Shown: positions 53,391 through 64,000 of the stretch, one piece after another
How the letters are laid out: each line of letters starts with the position of its first letter
Position numbering within the stretch: position 1 is the first letter of the stretch
Source of the DNA: Bombyx mori
Taxonomy: Eukaryota; Arthropoda; Insecta; Lepidoptera; Bombycidae
Length of the DNA stretch: 64,000 nt
Reading direction: 5' to 3'
Assembly: GCF_030269925.1 (NCBI RefSeq)
Contig: NC_085121.1
Coordinates: forward strand, 8,697,501 to 8,761,500
The notes under the pieces: model-generated
Databases searched by the model: none
The model's input: only the letters and a program-made list of their open reading frames with translations
Told to the model about the DNA's origin: nothing
Made by a program: the position numbers and the translations under genes

Positions 53391-53625
53391 TATTATTTAG
53401 ATGAGCGAACGAGCTCATTGCTCACTTGGTGTTAAGTGGCTACCCGAGTCGATAGACATCAAATAACGTAAATTTCGCTTCTCACCTTAAGACATGAGTT
53501 CTGAGTCTCACTTTGTACAGTATAATGGCTGCCCCACTCTTGAATACGAAACGCATTACTGCTTCACGGCAGAAATAGGCGGGGCGCTGTCACTTAACCG
53601 TGCGGGCTCTAAAGACACCAATAAT
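53391..53625 (-). repeat. diverged Bm1 SINE
   Basis: Antisense words TTTAGATGAGCGAACGAGCTC, TGGTGTTAAGTGGCTAC and CGAAACGCATTACTGCTTCA match Bm1. Confidence 0.75.
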
Positions 53626-53684
53626 TATTCAAATCATAATTTGGGCGGATTTGATGATTATATTATACGTAACGACACGACCCT

Positions 53685-53860
53685 AGCAAGAGCAGTGCTT
53701 TACCGAGTCTACCACCGGATCGAAATCGCGATCCACTGAGAAGATCCGGAGAGAAACTAGATCAAACTCTTCGTCGTAATCGACGAATTCTGGATGAAAG
53801 ATGCTAACCGGTGCTTCAGGGGCCTAACAGCACTGAAAGTGGACCCAGGGGATCCAACAA
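53685..53860 (-). mobile_element. LINE family A fragment
   Basis: CCTAGCAAGAGCAGTGCTTT, CTACCACCGGATCG and GATCCACTGAGAAGATCCGG in antisense. It continues into CACCGGTTAGC-like 3' UTR shared with 22320-22380. Confidence 0.65.
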
Positions 53861-55890
53861 GACATGCCTGTGACGGCGGCTTTGCATTGCCCCGTCGCCT
53901 CGGTCGGATATGTAATTAATGGCGACCACGACAAGACGACACGACACGATAACCCTGTCGCGCCGCTTTATCAAAGTAGTGTTCTGACGCTTCCTTTAGA
54001 TACCTATCTACGTGTCGGTCCTAGATTTAGATCGCTGTGCAGATCAACCTTCCTCACATACCACGGTGCTCCGACTTCTATACTGCAGAAACAGGATTGG
54101 AGAGTGTTAACGCGTGTACAGACAACGTGAGCAAACACCACACTTACATAGGTCATGATGTCATAGGTTTCTCGAATAAACTTATTGTATCCCCACATTT
54201 ATTAGCATCACACTGCACATGCTGCAGAAAGATTAAAGGACCCTTAACACTAGAACGCAAGAGCGTTTTGATGCAAAAGAAAGCAGGAAAAATGATGAGA
54301 ACTTCGATCTACCGGGCTCTGTAGAAGATCTTCCTTTTGTTGTTCCCAGTATAGAATATCAAATATTGGTTTTCAATTTAACTATCGGTAATAAAATTAT
54401 TGATTTGTGAAGATTTTTCCCCACTAAATTTCTAGTTCTAGAGAAGTATTTGTTTAACAACTTATTTCCCGTGTTACATTATTACATCACCTTTGTGAAG
54501 AAGAGTTTCCAAAGAACAATTTGTACCGAGAAAGAAATAATGGTTATGCTTACACAGACTTGAGTAAGTAACCACTTGAATTTTCCAGGAACGTGTTTCG
54601 AGTATTTTGTGAATCATTTTTATAAAACTCATATAGAAACGTGATATTTTGGAAATAAATTTGTGTACGAGACTACTGTTTGGTTGATACCATGAAGTAT
54701 TAAAATTAATATAATTAATTTGGAAATACCCAACAAATTACAAAAATAATTAATTTGCAAAGTAAGAGATTGAACGCATTTTTAACCGAATTCAATAAAG
54801 AAGACTTTTCTCAGTTCAACTGTTTTTTCTGTTTCTCAGAACTTTTATCGTGTAGTCCCATTCAAATTATTTTTTAGTAGTACTTTTTTAGTTATCGTTA
54901 ATGATGCATGTGCATATTAATTGACTTCGATTGCATTGATAATATTCTCATTTTATTTTGTTGAAGTTGCTTTGCTATTTTTTAATCTTGTTTACAATCA
55001 TAAATTAATAAACTCAGAACAGCTTCACCGATTGAAGTTAGTCAAAATTAAAACCTAGTAATTGATATTTAAATGATCGAAATACGTTTGATGTTGATTC
55101 TGACAACTAAACCAGCAAGGAGAAACCAGACGCCTTTATTATATTAATGTTTTCCGAAAAAGGCTATTGACGGATTTTATTCTTAAGCATCATTCGCATT
55201 GACACGCTTAACCGTTCCGGCGGTTGTGTAACGTGTGGCAAATGTGTCGAGGATGATGACGTGTCAAACTTTCGCTGTACTGCTCTTGGTGTGGTCGGAA
55301 ATAAAATCCGCTTGTAATATCGACTGAATACAGCAGTTGTGGACGTGACCTACTCTCTATCCGACACCGGGATTCCCTTCGACGTAGCTGTTCGTACGCA
55401 ATATTTATTCAGTAACAACCAATTATAATCGGACGCTATTTATTTTCTTTTACAACGTTTAAGATATAATTGAAATTAACTTTTACGGTTTAATCTCGCG
55501 TTCATTATTCCCTTTTTCATGTCGCCGACGTTTCGAACGCCTTGCTGTTTTTTGTGTTTATGGACGACTGAGGTATTTATTAATCGTTCTGGTTTAAATT
55601 TTCAGGTAACGGCCGTTTATTTTTATATATTGTTTTTAATTGAGATCAGAAATGATAATTATTTGTAAATGTAGCCTTAATCATACTTAAAGAAAAAAAA
55701 CAACTTTAGTTTTTTGTTTCAATTATCAGATTTTAAAACATACCATCAAATATCGCTGATAGTTATCTACTTACAGTTATATCTAATACATTATACGTAA
55801 TGTATATGTGATTGAAATTACTGACTATATTCGAGACCTCGATCACTGAGGATCACTTTCAATGGAAACAGCGTGACCGACCGTTGTGGA
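53861..55890. other. spacer with unassigned short frames
   Basis: Frames at 53864-54130 and 54037-54324 overlap in different phases and resemble no family I know. The rest is AT-rich with no recognised repeat. Confidence 0.4.
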
Positions 55891-55894
55891 TTGT

Positions 55895-55905
55895 GGGGTT
55901 TTCCC
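55895..55905 (+). promoter_or_regulatory. Rel/NF-kappaB-type site
   Basis: GGGGTTTTCCC matches the insect Rel consensus (Dorsal/Relish-type). It lies about 1.05 kb before the serpin ATG and 260 bp before the proximal promoter candidate. CCAATC words follow at 55921-55930. Confidence 0.4.
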
Positions 55906-56116
55906 ACACTGCGCCAGCGCAACCAATCCAATCAGGGCCATTCCGTCGTGGCTGGACTCGTTCGTAACAAACCGACTCTGACATTTTAATGTTCAGACTT
56001 CGTTGAATATGTGAACGAAGCCAATTAGGTTCAAATGAAGCATTTACCGCTGGACGGGTCAGGAAGTTATGATTGATCGGTGTGTGTCAGATGTGTCGTC
56101 TCTTTGAGTAGGTCGG

Positions 56117-56160
56117 TATTTAAACATGCTTGGATCGTTAGCGAATTAAGTTGGTCAGCT
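56117..56160 (+). promoter_or_regulatory. proximal promoter candidate of the serpin gene
   Basis: TATTTAAA at 56117-56124 lies about 33-40 bp before GTCAGCT at 56154-56160. The fit to TATA plus initiator is moderate. A GATA word (AGATAAG, 56238-56244) lies just downstream. Confidence 0.35.
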
Positions 56161-56333
56161 ATGTTTACTCATACTTCCGTACAAGACAGATAGATGCCAG
56201 TCATTTATCGTATCGTTTTATTTATCAAACGTTGATGAGATAAGTGATGTGTTATTGCGCCTGCACGACTCAGTCACCGGTCGGTGGCCCGGCGGCGCGG
56301 AGAAAGCGGCGAAATCAACTACCAATCTCTTCG
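56157..56333 (+). other. candidate proximal 5' untranslated exon
   Basis: A GC-richer island (GGTCGGTGGCCCGGCGGCGC) that ends at a donor-like TCG|GTAATTTC. It could splice to the acceptor at 56940/56941, which precedes the serpin ATG by 7 nt. Inferred only. Confidence 0.35.
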
Positions 56334-56715
56334 GTAATTTCGACTAGATCAACAATTGTTCTCGTTTAAGAGATTGAAATTAGAACTGCTGTTTTATGTA
56401 ACTTTATTAGCAAAATTTAATTGTATTTGTATTCTTCAAAATCATTTTTTCTTTTTTTTTATTATATTCCATATTAATCACTTTTAAACATAGTCATCTA
56501 AGTATATGGTTGCATTTAATCAGAAATGATGAATATCAAACATTCGTCCACACGTAGTAGAAGTGTTAATTCATTTTCCAAAATCAGCCGTGGTGCAGCC
56601 TATTCCTCTCTTTCTGTTGCCAAGCAATCATGCGATCCAATAGTTGATAGTCCAATGTAATCGAGTTTTGCACTCGATGGAACGTGAGCTCCGTCTTAAA
56701 ACAGGCTGTAAACTA

Positions 56716-56857
56716 AAGGAGCTGTAACTATACTTGAGACCATAGAACTTATATCACAAGGTGGGTGGCGCATTTACGTTGTAGATGTCTATGGGCTCCA
56801 GTAACCACTTAACACCAGGGCTGTGAGCTCATCCACCCATCTAAGCAATAAAAAAAT
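56716..56857 (+). repeat. 5'-truncated Bm1 SINE
   Basis: From ATACTTGAGACCATAGAAC to an A-tail. It lies about 80 bp before the acceptor of the first coding serpin exon. Confidence 0.85.
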
Positions 56858-56947
56858 TATTAGTCTTACATATAAATTACAGATAAATTAAAATACATTG
56901 TTTGTTTCCATATTTTTGATTATGTTCAATATTGTTACAGAACTACA

Positions 56948-59900
56948 ATGCTGAGGTGTCTAATTGTGGTATTGTTCGTCGTTTCAACGGTTACCAGCCA
57001 GTGCTTCTACAAAGATGACTCTTCTAAAAAGCTGAATCCGGAGGCGCGGACCGCTTTGTATAACGGCCAGCTGGGATTCACGTTAAATCTTTTTAATACA
57101 ATCAACGACGCTGTACCCGATGACAACATATTCTTCTCACCTTTCTCAGTATACCACTCATTGCTACTTGCATATCTCTCATCCGGCGGACAAACTGAAG
57201 AAGCTCTGAGGAAATCTTTAGAAATCGAGGATGGATTGGTGAGTCCATTAATTATTTTTTTATTTTTTTTATTGCTTAGATGGGTGAACGAGCTCACAGC
57301 CCACCTGGTGTTAAGTGGAGCCCATAGACATCTACAACGTAAATGCACCACCCACCTTGAGATATAAGTTCTAAGGTCTCAAGTATAGTTACAACGGCTG
57401 CGCAACCCTTCAAACCGAAACGCATTACTGGTACGTACCCGTGCGGACTCACAAGAGGTCCTACCACCAGTAAGAAATAATGTTATACGAAATAATATGA
57501 ATGTTCACAATGTGATTTTATTAATTAGTAATCGTTGTTTTTTATTGTTTTTTTTATTTTATTTTATTTGGGAATTTTGCGTAATGATAATTTATAATGG
57601 TTTTTTTTACAGGATAAAATAAATTTAATGACTGCGTATAAAGTAGACAAACGAGCTCGCGGTATAAACAACAACAGCGATAGTTATGAGTTTACGAGCG
57701 CGAACAAACTGTTCGCAGCTGATGATCTTAATGTGCGACAATGCATGCTTGATCTCTTTGCCGAAGATCTCGAGACTTTGGTAAGTTTTTTTTTTTTTTT
57801 TTTTTTTTCTTTAAAACCTTAAACTATGTATCTGTCCGGAACAAACGCCATTAATGATAAGATCGCGCACATTACAAAACATTGTTTTACTGTTTTCAGT
57901 ATAAATATTTATATTGTGAAGGTGAATACTTTCTATTCACTCAATTTGGGTTAACAAAAGCAGATCTTTGGTGCAAGACATGATAAAAAAAATTGAATTC
58001 AGATCCTTGGCATTATATATTTTTATATGAATAATGCCAAGGATCATTGGCATTATATTCATCGATTCTATTATAATTAATGTATACCTTAACATTTTTA
58101 TTATATTTTATTTACACTAGTCTGTAAATATGAGGAAACTTGACGAGTGAAATCTATCCTGGGCGTTAAAAGTATAATGGGACTCGTGCAAATAATGCGT
58201 GTAATATTAATTAAATGTAATTAAATTTAAAACGTAGTAATGATTTCGGTAAACTTCATGTGTTTGACGACCTTCGACACTAACAGGTTCTGTTCATTCG
58301 TAAAATTACTAATTTTAAATCAACGGCTTTAAGCTTTTAATATAAATAGTATTATTTGTTGTTTTTTCTCTTTTTCTCGCTGATGCTATAAGTGATTTCT
58401 CAACTTACAGAATTTCCGGGAAAATCCTGGCGCTGCCCGTGACTACATCAATAGCTGGGTGTCTCGTGTTACCAAGAACCATATATCTGATTTAATTCCC
58501 GCCTCTGGGATATCTCAGACTACTAGACTCGTCCTGGCCAACGCTGCTTACTTTAAAGGTGTTTGGGCGTCTAAATTCCCTGCCGAGAGAACAAGAAAAG
58601 AAGCTTTCTTCGTTTCGGAAACCAGACAAACTCTTGTTCCGTTCATGAAACAAAAAGGAACTTTCCATTATAGTAAGTTTCGTTTTAATTTCGACATAGT
58701 CTAGCTTCTTGATACTTTTTAATACTTCTACTACTTCTCTTGATACTTGAAGCGCTTAAGAGGTGCGATGTCTAATACATTCGTATCGGTACAAATCGTC
58801 TAAGTAGGTGTCAGTTTATTAATTTACCAATTGTTTATTAAGCATTTCAATAATTTACCATTAACGTAGAACACAGTTACTGGTAATCGGAACTAAATTA
58901 ATTGTCAGCGACAAGTCACATACCGCCATTTGGTCCAAACTAAGATTCCCTGTACTATGGGAACAAGAGACTAATATATACATACTTATATACGCTTAAA
59001 TATATCCATACATAAATATTAATCACCCAGAAAAAAACAAATAAACCTGTTCATTACAAAAATGTTAGTCCGATGCGGTAATTGAACCCACGAACCTCGG
59101 TTCAGCAGTCTGGAACGTTAACTACTGCAACACCCGGTCACCGTCCTCGCTGAACCAGTCGCTTGCGACGAAGGGCTCGACGAGTAAATTAACCCATAGA
59201 CACAGCTCACTGAGTTTCTCGCCGGATCTTCTCAGTGGGTCGCGTTTCCGATCCGGTGGAAGATTCTGCGAAGCACTGCTCTTGCTAGGGCCCGTGTTAG
59301 CAACACTCCCGGTTTGAGCCCCGTGAGCTCACCTACTCGCCCGGTTACGCTGACATAAAACTGCAACACTGAGTCTGTTATTATGCAAGAACATTTACCT
59401 GTAAAGAGTTTGTAATCTATATTATGTTTGTAATTTATGTAAATTATGTTCGTAATCTATACTAACTTGTGTGACATAATGTGTTCACAGTGGTGAGCGA
59501 TGAACTCGGCGCACAGATTTTGGAGCTTCCGTACAAAGGCAGTGACATCAGCATGTACATTCTACTACCGCCTTACTCTATGAAGGAAGGTAAGGATCAT
59601 TTTTTTCTAACAAGTTGCCCAGTGACCAACCGCATTGCATTTGTCATAAATACTAATTACACTTAATTACACATTACAATGGAAGTTCAAATCAGGTTTA
59701 ATGGAAAAATTATAAATGCAGAAAATTTCATTAAATTTCGACCAGTAGGTTTTTCGTTATAGGTATATAAACATAAAAAAACAGACAAAAAATTTTGAGC
59801 GGTTCATTTTTATTGTCCTTTTATGCTGAAATCGTTCTTAAAGTACAGATATTTAGTAACAAAGAAAAACTATGTATGCTCTTGAAAGATAATTAAAATG

Positions 59901-62900
59901 TTCGATCACATGTGATAATTTTACTGATAAATAAGATACTTATTTAAATCACTGACGTAAAAGAATACTCTATCTTATAGAAAATGAGGGCTTTAATTAA
60001 AGGAATAATTCTTAAAAAAATCTGAATATCAGACTTGCTACTCTTTGCAACTGACCTATTTATTTGAAATGTTATTAGTATTATTAATAGAATATCTAGC
60101 AGTTGCATTTAATATAATTTATGTACCTATGTACAGATTTACAAAAGTAAAAAGAGTTAAAGATAAACGCAAGGGCTCTGACTGCCCCATCAGAATATCC
60201 ACGGAATAGATAAATAAGGTTAGAATAAGGTTAGGAATAGATAAATAACCTTATTTATCTATTCCGTGAGAATATCTATTTCTGATACCGCTAAGTACTG
60301 CTAAACATATTTAATGTAAATAAATATACGCCATACATTTAGATGTAATCTTTGTATAATGTGTAACTATAAAGGCGTGAAAAACCGGAATCTAGGAACG
60401 AAAACTGGTTCGTAATAACTGTTTGCGATTTAATGTTCTTCTGTATATTTTTTGTAGGAGTGAGTAATATTATCGCTAACTTGACCCCCGAGCGTCTGGC
60501 TGCTGTGGTAGAAGAGAGCTATATGGGCAGAGAAGTCATCGTTGAGATTCCTAAGTTTTCCATGGAGAGGTCGCTACCACTTAGAGAAGTAAGCATTTAA
60601 TGAAATCAATCCTTCATTACGTCTAACAGTACATTTCGATGCAGGATAAGACGAATCGTTGTACCAGTGAAAATATGACATTGAACTCTTCAGTTTTTTT
60701 TTATGTTTGAGAATTTATTGGTGGCCCGGAGGCTTTTCTAGTTTTACCAGGACAGGTGGGTGAGCAAAGGCTCAGCCAGGAGGGACTCTTCAATTATGGT
60801 GGTCACTCATATAGTGTCTATGAACTCCGGTACTTAATAATTAAATTCGTCAGTTTAAGTTTCTATTCACAAGTGATCAGAGTAATTTATCGCCAAATGA
60901 AAGCATGCCTACGAATAAACTATTCGAATAACACGTATTTCTTAACATTTTTTTCTATAGTACGAAACTTATATGATGCAAATCATATCGATCTATATTC
61001 AACACCGACTGTCATCGGAAGATTTGTAAGTAGCTCGTATTAAGAGCTTGTACATATGTCGCAATTGTGACCGACCAATCTGGTTTTTGTTATGAGAAAT
61101 GCAATTGACAGTGCCACCACAAGTTACCTGTGGAAAGGAGGCATACGCATCTATACTAATATATAAATTTACAGTGGTTTTTACGGATGTTCTGTTATAA
61201 CTACTGAATCGTGCATCCGATTGACTTCAAACTTAGTATCCCTGTAGAAAATACATGTACTTAATGGATAAGCTAATATTTATATGAGTGTTGGACTTCC
61301 CACACCAGTTGCGGGGACGTTAATGATGAGAATCTTTGTGGGGGTGAGAAATAATAATGTTAACTTTAAAAGCCCAGCGAAGCGGACGGATATAGCTAGT
61401 TGTCTATAACTATAGCAGTCTAACAAAACTGTGAGACTTCTGCTTTCGACGACGGAATACTTTGCCACATTAATTTTAAAAATATCCGATTTAGTTTTTT
61501 GTGAATAGAAGTAGATACTGCAGTCTTTGTTTACTGGTTATTCCTGGTATCGTTTTAGATCATTAGGCTTTATTTTGTGGCGTATAGGCAGACTGAATTC
61601 TAATTGACCAATATTAGAAACACAATATAATGAACTTAATTAGTTGAATTTTTGAATATATTTTTTTATCTGTTTGTTTGCAATAAATGTACGTGATTAC
61701 ATGAATGTACATGAAACTCTTCATGTATTCATTTACATAAATAAGAAATAAATTCAGGAGTAATTTCTGGAAATACAGTTTTAGCTGTCACATTAATTGT
61801 CATTTTAATTTTATTTCAGATCCTGGAAAAACTTGGGGTCGGAGATCTGTTCAATGGAACAGCTGACTTCAGTACGTTGACAGAGCAACACGGCATTCTG
61901 TTCGATGATGCTATACATAAAGCAAAGATTGACGTTAACGAAGAAGGTATCTATTTTATCTATTTTACTAGCTTTTGCCCGCGTCTCCGTCCGCGTAGAA
62001 CAAAATTATAATTTGCGTAATCACTGGTGGTAGGACCACTTGTGAGTCCGCGCGGGTAGGTACCACCACTCTGCCTATTTCTGCCGTGAAGCAGTAATGC
62101 GTTTCGGCTTGAAGGGCGGGGCAGCCGTCGTAACTAAACTTGAGACCTTAGAACTTATATCTCAAGGTGGGTGGCGCATTTACGTTGTGGATGTCTATGG
62201 GCTCCAATAACCACTTATAACACCAGGTGGGCTGTGAGCTCGTCCACACATCTAAGCAATAAAAAAAAAAGAACGTAGAAAGTGAAAATATTTTTGAATT
62301 ATATATTAGAATGTTAAGGAGCTATTTTAGCCCCTATTTTGAAACATTATTTATTGATGCTCCACTTGTATCGGTCCTAGCGTGATGTTATATACCCTAT
62401 AGCCTTCCTTAATAAATGGGTTATCTAACACTGAAAGAATTTTTCAAATCGGACCAGTAGTTCCTGAGATTAGCGCGTTCAAACAAACAAGCTCTTCAGC
62501 TTTATAATATTAGTGTAGATAATAATATATCAATTTCCTTTCATTCTCACGGAATCCTTATTTTCGTTCTAAGGTTGTCTGAAAAAAAATTGGTTTTTAC
62601 TACAGATATACTCTAGATACTCTATCAGCAGATATTAGATATTTGTTCTATTTTTCTCATCCTTCGTAATATAATATGTTATCAAGTTTTTGAAGGTTTG
62701 TAACGAATTGATTCTAATAAGGTGTTTCATCAATAAGCATCTACTCTCGTAAATATCCAGACGAGCTCAGAGCCTGTCCGATGATAAGCGGTTACGTGAT
62801 TTATTAAACAACATGACGTGAATAAAAAAATTCCCGCGCACGATTGTGATGCTTACATTTTTTCTTGCATAAAAATATATCCAGTTACAACTCGATTTTT

Positions 62901-63355
62901 TTAACATCGTACAGGACATCTCATCCCACGTGTTACCGCAATTTTACAGGCGGGAGGAAATGTCCTACTTTTCTTCCTTGGTGCACAATGTACTATTGTT
63001 TATTGTCAAACTTTTGTTACTGCTTAAGTCTGTGGTCAATTTGAGAATAGGTTAATATTTTTTATCTTTAATATTATTTGTCTATAGAGTAGTCTTGGCG
63101 AAATCTCTGACTAAAGAAATATGTAGGATTAAATAAAGTCGAATTTGGAGTACTGCGAGACCACTAGTTCTTATTAAAATGTGACTCCCAGGTACTGTGG
63201 CAGCAGCTGCGACCGCCATCTTCGGGTTCCGTTCGTCTCGACCTGCAGAACCGACCCGCTTCGTTGCCAACTTCCCTTTCGTATACGTTCTATACGAACG
63301 ACCAACCAGTTCTATTTTGTTCATGGGCGTTTACAGGGATCCTAAGAAGTATTGA
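56948..63355 (+). CDS. secreted inhibitory serpin (7 coding exons)
   Basis: Suicide inhibitor of serine proteases, acting in haemolymph or another extracellular space. Exons: 56948-57238, 57613-57780, 58411-58672, 59491-59589, 60458-60588, 61820-61946 and 63192-63355. They sum to 1242 nt (413 residues), the usual serpin size, with phases consistent. A signal peptide covers about 1-17. Family landmarks are NIFFSPFSVYHSLLLAYLSS, RLVLANAAYFKGVWASKF, ILELPYKGSDISMYILLP and the hinge EEGTVAAAATA (358-368). The loop continues IFGFRSSRP, and the end is FPFVYVLYERPTSSILFMG. An alanine-rich, proline-free hinge means inhibitory. P1 is Ser374 by standard 17-residue counting, or Arg373 if the loop is one shorter; Arg would suit trypsin-like clip proteases. 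It resembles moth serpin-4/5 (Spn88Ea-like) types, but orthology is not secure. The exon begins 7 nt upstream of ATG after an acceptor, so a 5' untranslated exon must exist. Confidence 0.93.
57255..57475 (-). repeat. 5'-truncated Bm1 SINE
   Basis: Antisense copy, starting with a T-run and TTGCTTAGATGGGTGAACGAG and ending CCTACCACCAGTAA. It begins about 15 bp after the donor of serpin coding exon 1. Confidence 0.88.
58002..58045. repeat. 15-bp perfect inverted repeat
   Basis: GATCCTTGGCATTAT (58002-58016) and its reverse complement (58031-58045). Part of the word repeats directly at 58048. Located in serpin intron 2. Confidence 0.65.
58970..59125 (-). repeat. tRNA-derived SINE
   Basis: On the minus strand GACCGGGTGTTGCAGTAGTT is followed by GAGGTTCGTGGGTTCAATTAC (tRNA-like T arm/B box region), then an AT-rich tail with ATGGATATATTTAAGCG. 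Located in serpin intron 3, directly joined to a LINE fragment. Confidence 0.65.
59130..59355 (+). mobile_element. LINE family A 3' end
   Basis: GTCGCTTGCGACGAAGGGCT, GATCTTCTCAGTGGGTCGCG, GATTCTGCGAAGCACTGCTC and TTTGAGCCCCGTGAGCTCAC. It stops before the usual A-tail. Located in serpin intron 3. Confidence 0.75.
60200..60268. repeat. 22-bp perfect inverted repeat
   Basis: CACGGAATAGATAAATAAGG.. at 60200-60221 and its reverse complement at 60247-60268. The GGAATAGATAAATAA word also occurs a third time in the loop. Located in serpin intron 4. Confidence 0.7.
61150..61399 (+). mobile_element. Helitron-like non-autonomous element
   Basis: Starts TCTATACTAATATATAAATT after an A and ends GGATATAGCTAG before a T. 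It contains ATCCGATTGACTTCAAAC. Located in serpin intron 5. Confidence 0.72.
61968..62519 (-). mobile_element. Helitron-like element interrupted by a Bm1 SINE
   Basis: On the minus strand it starts TCTACACTAATATTATAAAG and ends GGGCAAAAGCTAG, between A and T. It carries GGTCCGATTTGAAAAATTCT. The Bm1 at 62001-62273 splits it. Located in serpin intron 6, 21 bp after exon 6. Confidence 0.75.
62001..62273 (+). repeat. 5'-truncated Bm1 SINE nested in a Helitron-like element
   Basis: CAAAATTATAATTTGCGTAA to a 10-nt A-tail, flanked by CGTAGAA at 61994-62000 and 62274-62280. Confidence 0.9.
62985..63167 (+). mobile_element. 3' part of a Helitron-like element next to a serpin exon
   Basis: Shares the TTTATTGT.AAACTTTTGTTA block and the GAGTACTGCGAGACCACTAG end with 51984-52400. 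The CTAG end lies 24 bp before the acceptor of the reactive-loop exon. The 5' end is missing or unrecognised. Confidence 0.7.
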
Positions 63356-64000
63356 TTGCTTAATGTGTTTGTGTGTATGCGTTAACAGTTTTAATTCGAA
63401 TATTTTTTGTGTGTAAATTACATATTAACCATATCGAAGCTTGAACGGCAAACGTGACTAAACGACAATAACTGCTTTGTACATAAATGATAGGCAATAA
63501 CCATATTCGATGTGTAAAAAAAATTAATTTCTAGGTCTATTAAAATCATTTTAATCCTACAGCTAGATTCGTTAAAATAGATTTTTTTTCAGGTATTTTA
63601 ACTTTAAATTAGTCTACTGTAAAGTTCACGCATTGTCGCTTAATCACGTTTGCCTTTCAAGCGTCGAAATGCATTATCATTTTGACTGATTGATACATAT
63701 TTTATTATTGTATTTTGGAATGGTCTTCAAAGTTTGTATGTTTTGAATGTATACTAAGTAAAATTTGTTTTAATTTATTTTGGTAACAATTAATGGAGGA
63801 TAACAGAAAAAGTTTTTTGTTTATGTATTCAAGCGTAACAAAATGAGATGACTAGATTTAATCTTTAGGGTTACATCTTGTCAATTATGTTAATTCGCAG
63901 CAAAATCGATTTTCCCAGTTGACAATTGTTATTTTTTTAACGTGTTATGTTGACAATTTGTGTATAGCATTCGTACCATTCGTAGCATTCGTATATAATT
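63356..64000. other. serpin 3' flank
   Basis: AT-rich, with no AATAAA found. An ATTAAA at about 63538 could serve as polyadenylation signal. No second reactive-loop exon was seen up to the window end. Confidence 0.4.

Noticed and set aside
53864..54324. two overlapping frames of 88 and 95 residues
   Set aside because: Different phases, no recognisable domains and repeat debris on the left; not supportable as genes.
1..64000. CRISPR array, bacterial operon or horizontally transferred cluster
   Set aside because: No spaced direct-repeat array was seen. All genes have animal families, most with spliceosomal introns.

Overview
The window is lepidopteran nuclear DNA, almost certainly Bombyx (silkworm). 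It is AT-rich, its host genes are mostly split by many introns, and introns and spacers hold at least a dozen copies or fragments of the tRNA-derived Bm1 SINE. It also holds many 3' ends of two LINE families, Helitron-like elements, MITEs and a broken mariner. Everything here comes from reading the sequence. Splice models were built by hand and checked by reading phase, total length and similarity to known families.

Layout. (1) 1-101: last visible piece of a SIAH/Sina-like RING E3 ligase exon, minus strand. (2) 1242-6684: a full-length, apparently intact non-LTR retrotransposon of I type on the minus strand, with a perfect 13-bp target-site duplication. Its ORF1 has three zinc knuckles; its ORF2 has endonuclease, reverse transcriptase and RNase H. 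(3) 8540-11063: a dead mariner copy split by a 1.6-kb non-autonomous element with about 95-bp terminal inverted repeats and a 10-bp target duplication. (4) 12151-16173: FANCD2, minus strand, one uninterrupted 1340-codon frame. (5) 16956-26387: nicastrin, plus strand, 14 exons, 716 residues. (6) 28401-44958: cytosolic non-specific dipeptidase (CNDP2 type, M20 family), plus strand, 9 exons, 526 or 479 residues depending on start; its tiny last exon lies 7.7 kb beyond exon 8. (7) 44959-56940: a gene-poor stretch rich in repeats that holds two candidate 5' untranslated exons for the next gene. (8) 56948-63355: a complete secreted inhibitory serpin, plus strand, 7 coding exons, 413 residues, with the reactive-centre loop in the last exon.

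The host genes work separately: DNA crosslink repair (FANCD2), gamma-secretase (nicastrin), dipeptide hydrolysis (CNDP), extracellular protease control (serpin) and ubiquitination (SIAH-like). I see no operon-like or clustered system. The main biological interest lies in the retrotransposon's same-frame ORF1/ORF2 junction, the possible mitochondrial form of the dipeptidase, the intronless FANCD2, a perfect ecdysone-receptor-type palindrome in a nicastrin intron, and several clean nested transposon insertions.
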